A DNA stretch of 64,000 nt, from positions 2,728,001 to 2,792,000 of the forward strand of contig NZ_CP071321.1 in the NCBI RefSeq assembly GCF_017309585.1. Direction: 5' to 3'. Under the pieces are notes generated by a model. That model saw nothing but the letters and a program-made list of their open reading frames with translations, was not told the origin of the DNA and searched no databases. This document shows, one piece after another, positions 63,711 to 64,000 of the stretch (within the stretch, counting starts at the first letter, position 1; each line of letters opens with the position of its first letter). This DNA comes from Nitrogeniibacter aestuarii. GTDB taxonomy: Bacteria > Pseudomonadota > Gammaproteobacteria > Burkholderiales > Rhodocyclaceae. Position numbers and translations under genes: made by a program.

Positions 63711-64000
63711 TCAGAAACCCAGTGACTCGAGCAGATCGTCGACCTGCTCCTGACTGGTGACCACGTCGTCCCGGCCTTCGGACTGCACCACCGGCCCGTT
63801 CATGAGGCCTTCGTCGCCCGTCACCTTCTTGGCCGGCTTCTTGTCCTCGGGCGCGGTTTCGATCAGCACACCCAGCAGCTGGCCTTCGACCATCTGCGCC
63901 ATTTCGACCACGCGCTTGATCACCTGCCCGGTCAGATCCTGGAAATCCTGCGCCATCATGATTTCGGTCAGCTGGGCATTGGTGCCCCGGCTGTCCTCGA
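63711..64000 (-). CDS. cheZ: Chemotaxis phosphatase CheZ (5' end beyond window)
   Basis: The reading frame enters from the right edge; the visible 95 residues are the C-terminal part. IMMAQDFQDLTGQVIKRVVEMAQ holds the catalytic Asp and Gln of CheZ, which dephosphorylates CheY-P. The last residues, DDLLESLGF, are the CheY-binding tail. It lies upstream of cheA on the same strand, as in beta- and gammaproteobacterial chemotaxis operons. Confidence 0.93.
   Translation of the reverse strand, partial: EDSRGTNAQLTEIMMAQDFQDLTGQVIKRVVEMAQMVEGQLLGVLIETAPEDKKPAKKVTGDEGLMNGPVVQSEGRDDVVTSQEQVDDLLESLGF

Overview
This 64 kb window is ordinary chromosomal DNA of a high-GC Gram-negative bacterium, with almost no non-coding space. 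I infer a betaproteobacterium of the Rhodocyclales type (Azoarcus/Thauera-like). The inference rests on the protein sequences and on gene neighbourhoods such as DUF3579-rpsT-murJ, argD-argF-argG-DUF2788, exbB-exbD-lpxK-kdsB-adk, and cheZ-cheA. It rests on my memory of such genomes, not on a database search. I see no tRNA, rRNA, CRISPR array, insertion sequence or prophage.

Layout. 0-9 kb: a partial sensor histidine kinase (runs off the left edge), aconitase, a lipoprotein, a YchJ-like protein, a DUF6394/K+ channel pair and a response regulator. 9-15 kb: ATP adenylyltransferase-like protein, two YkgJ Cys-cluster proteins around an ABC substrate-binding protein, a minus-strand dusC/TrmB-like/YecA-like/ykgJ run, then an ArsC-like reductase and L31. 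15-22 kb: ArnT-like glycosyltransferase, oligoribonuclease, M48 protease, small cytochrome c, RsgA and a chemoreceptor. 22-31 kb (minus strand): thiolase, CobD/CbiB-like protein, Nudix CoA pyrophosphatase and an aspartic protease; then an arginine operon (argD, argF, argG) followed by DUF2788, ppnP, yajQ and a YjfB-like motility protein. 31-34 kb: S20, murJ and a PEBP protein. 34-41 kb (minus strand): exbB, exbD, lpxK, Trm112-like, kdsB and adk, then a phosphofructokinase with mixed donor signatures coupled to gamma-glutamyltransferase.

41-45 kb: xseA, preceded by an AT-rich stretch with a cluster of DnaA-box-like sites, then sodB and a tightly packed sigma factor/zinc-finger/truC unit. 45-59 kb is the most distinctive part. 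Block 1 is a radical SAM protein of the arsenosugar ArsS type, a sodium:solute symporter and an unusual metallophosphoesterase. Block 2 is a TVP38-flavoprotein fusion, DUF547, DUF1223, two arsenosugar-type glycosyltransferases (TIGR04283, TIGR04282), DUF3047 and an FAD oxidoreductase, mostly joined by ATGA/GTGA overlaps. The blocks are separated by a GAF/degenerate-GGDEF protein, an OprB-type porin and an IF-1 gene. Transaldolase and a fatty acid desaturase follow. No arsM-type methyltransferase is visible, so the real product of this pathway is open. 61-64 kb: DUF3135 and the chemotaxis genes cheA and (partial) cheZ.

Best candidates for a less-described system are the split ArsS/glycosyltransferase/redox locus and, on a smaller scale, the DUF6394-channel pair and the mixed-signature phosphofructokinase.
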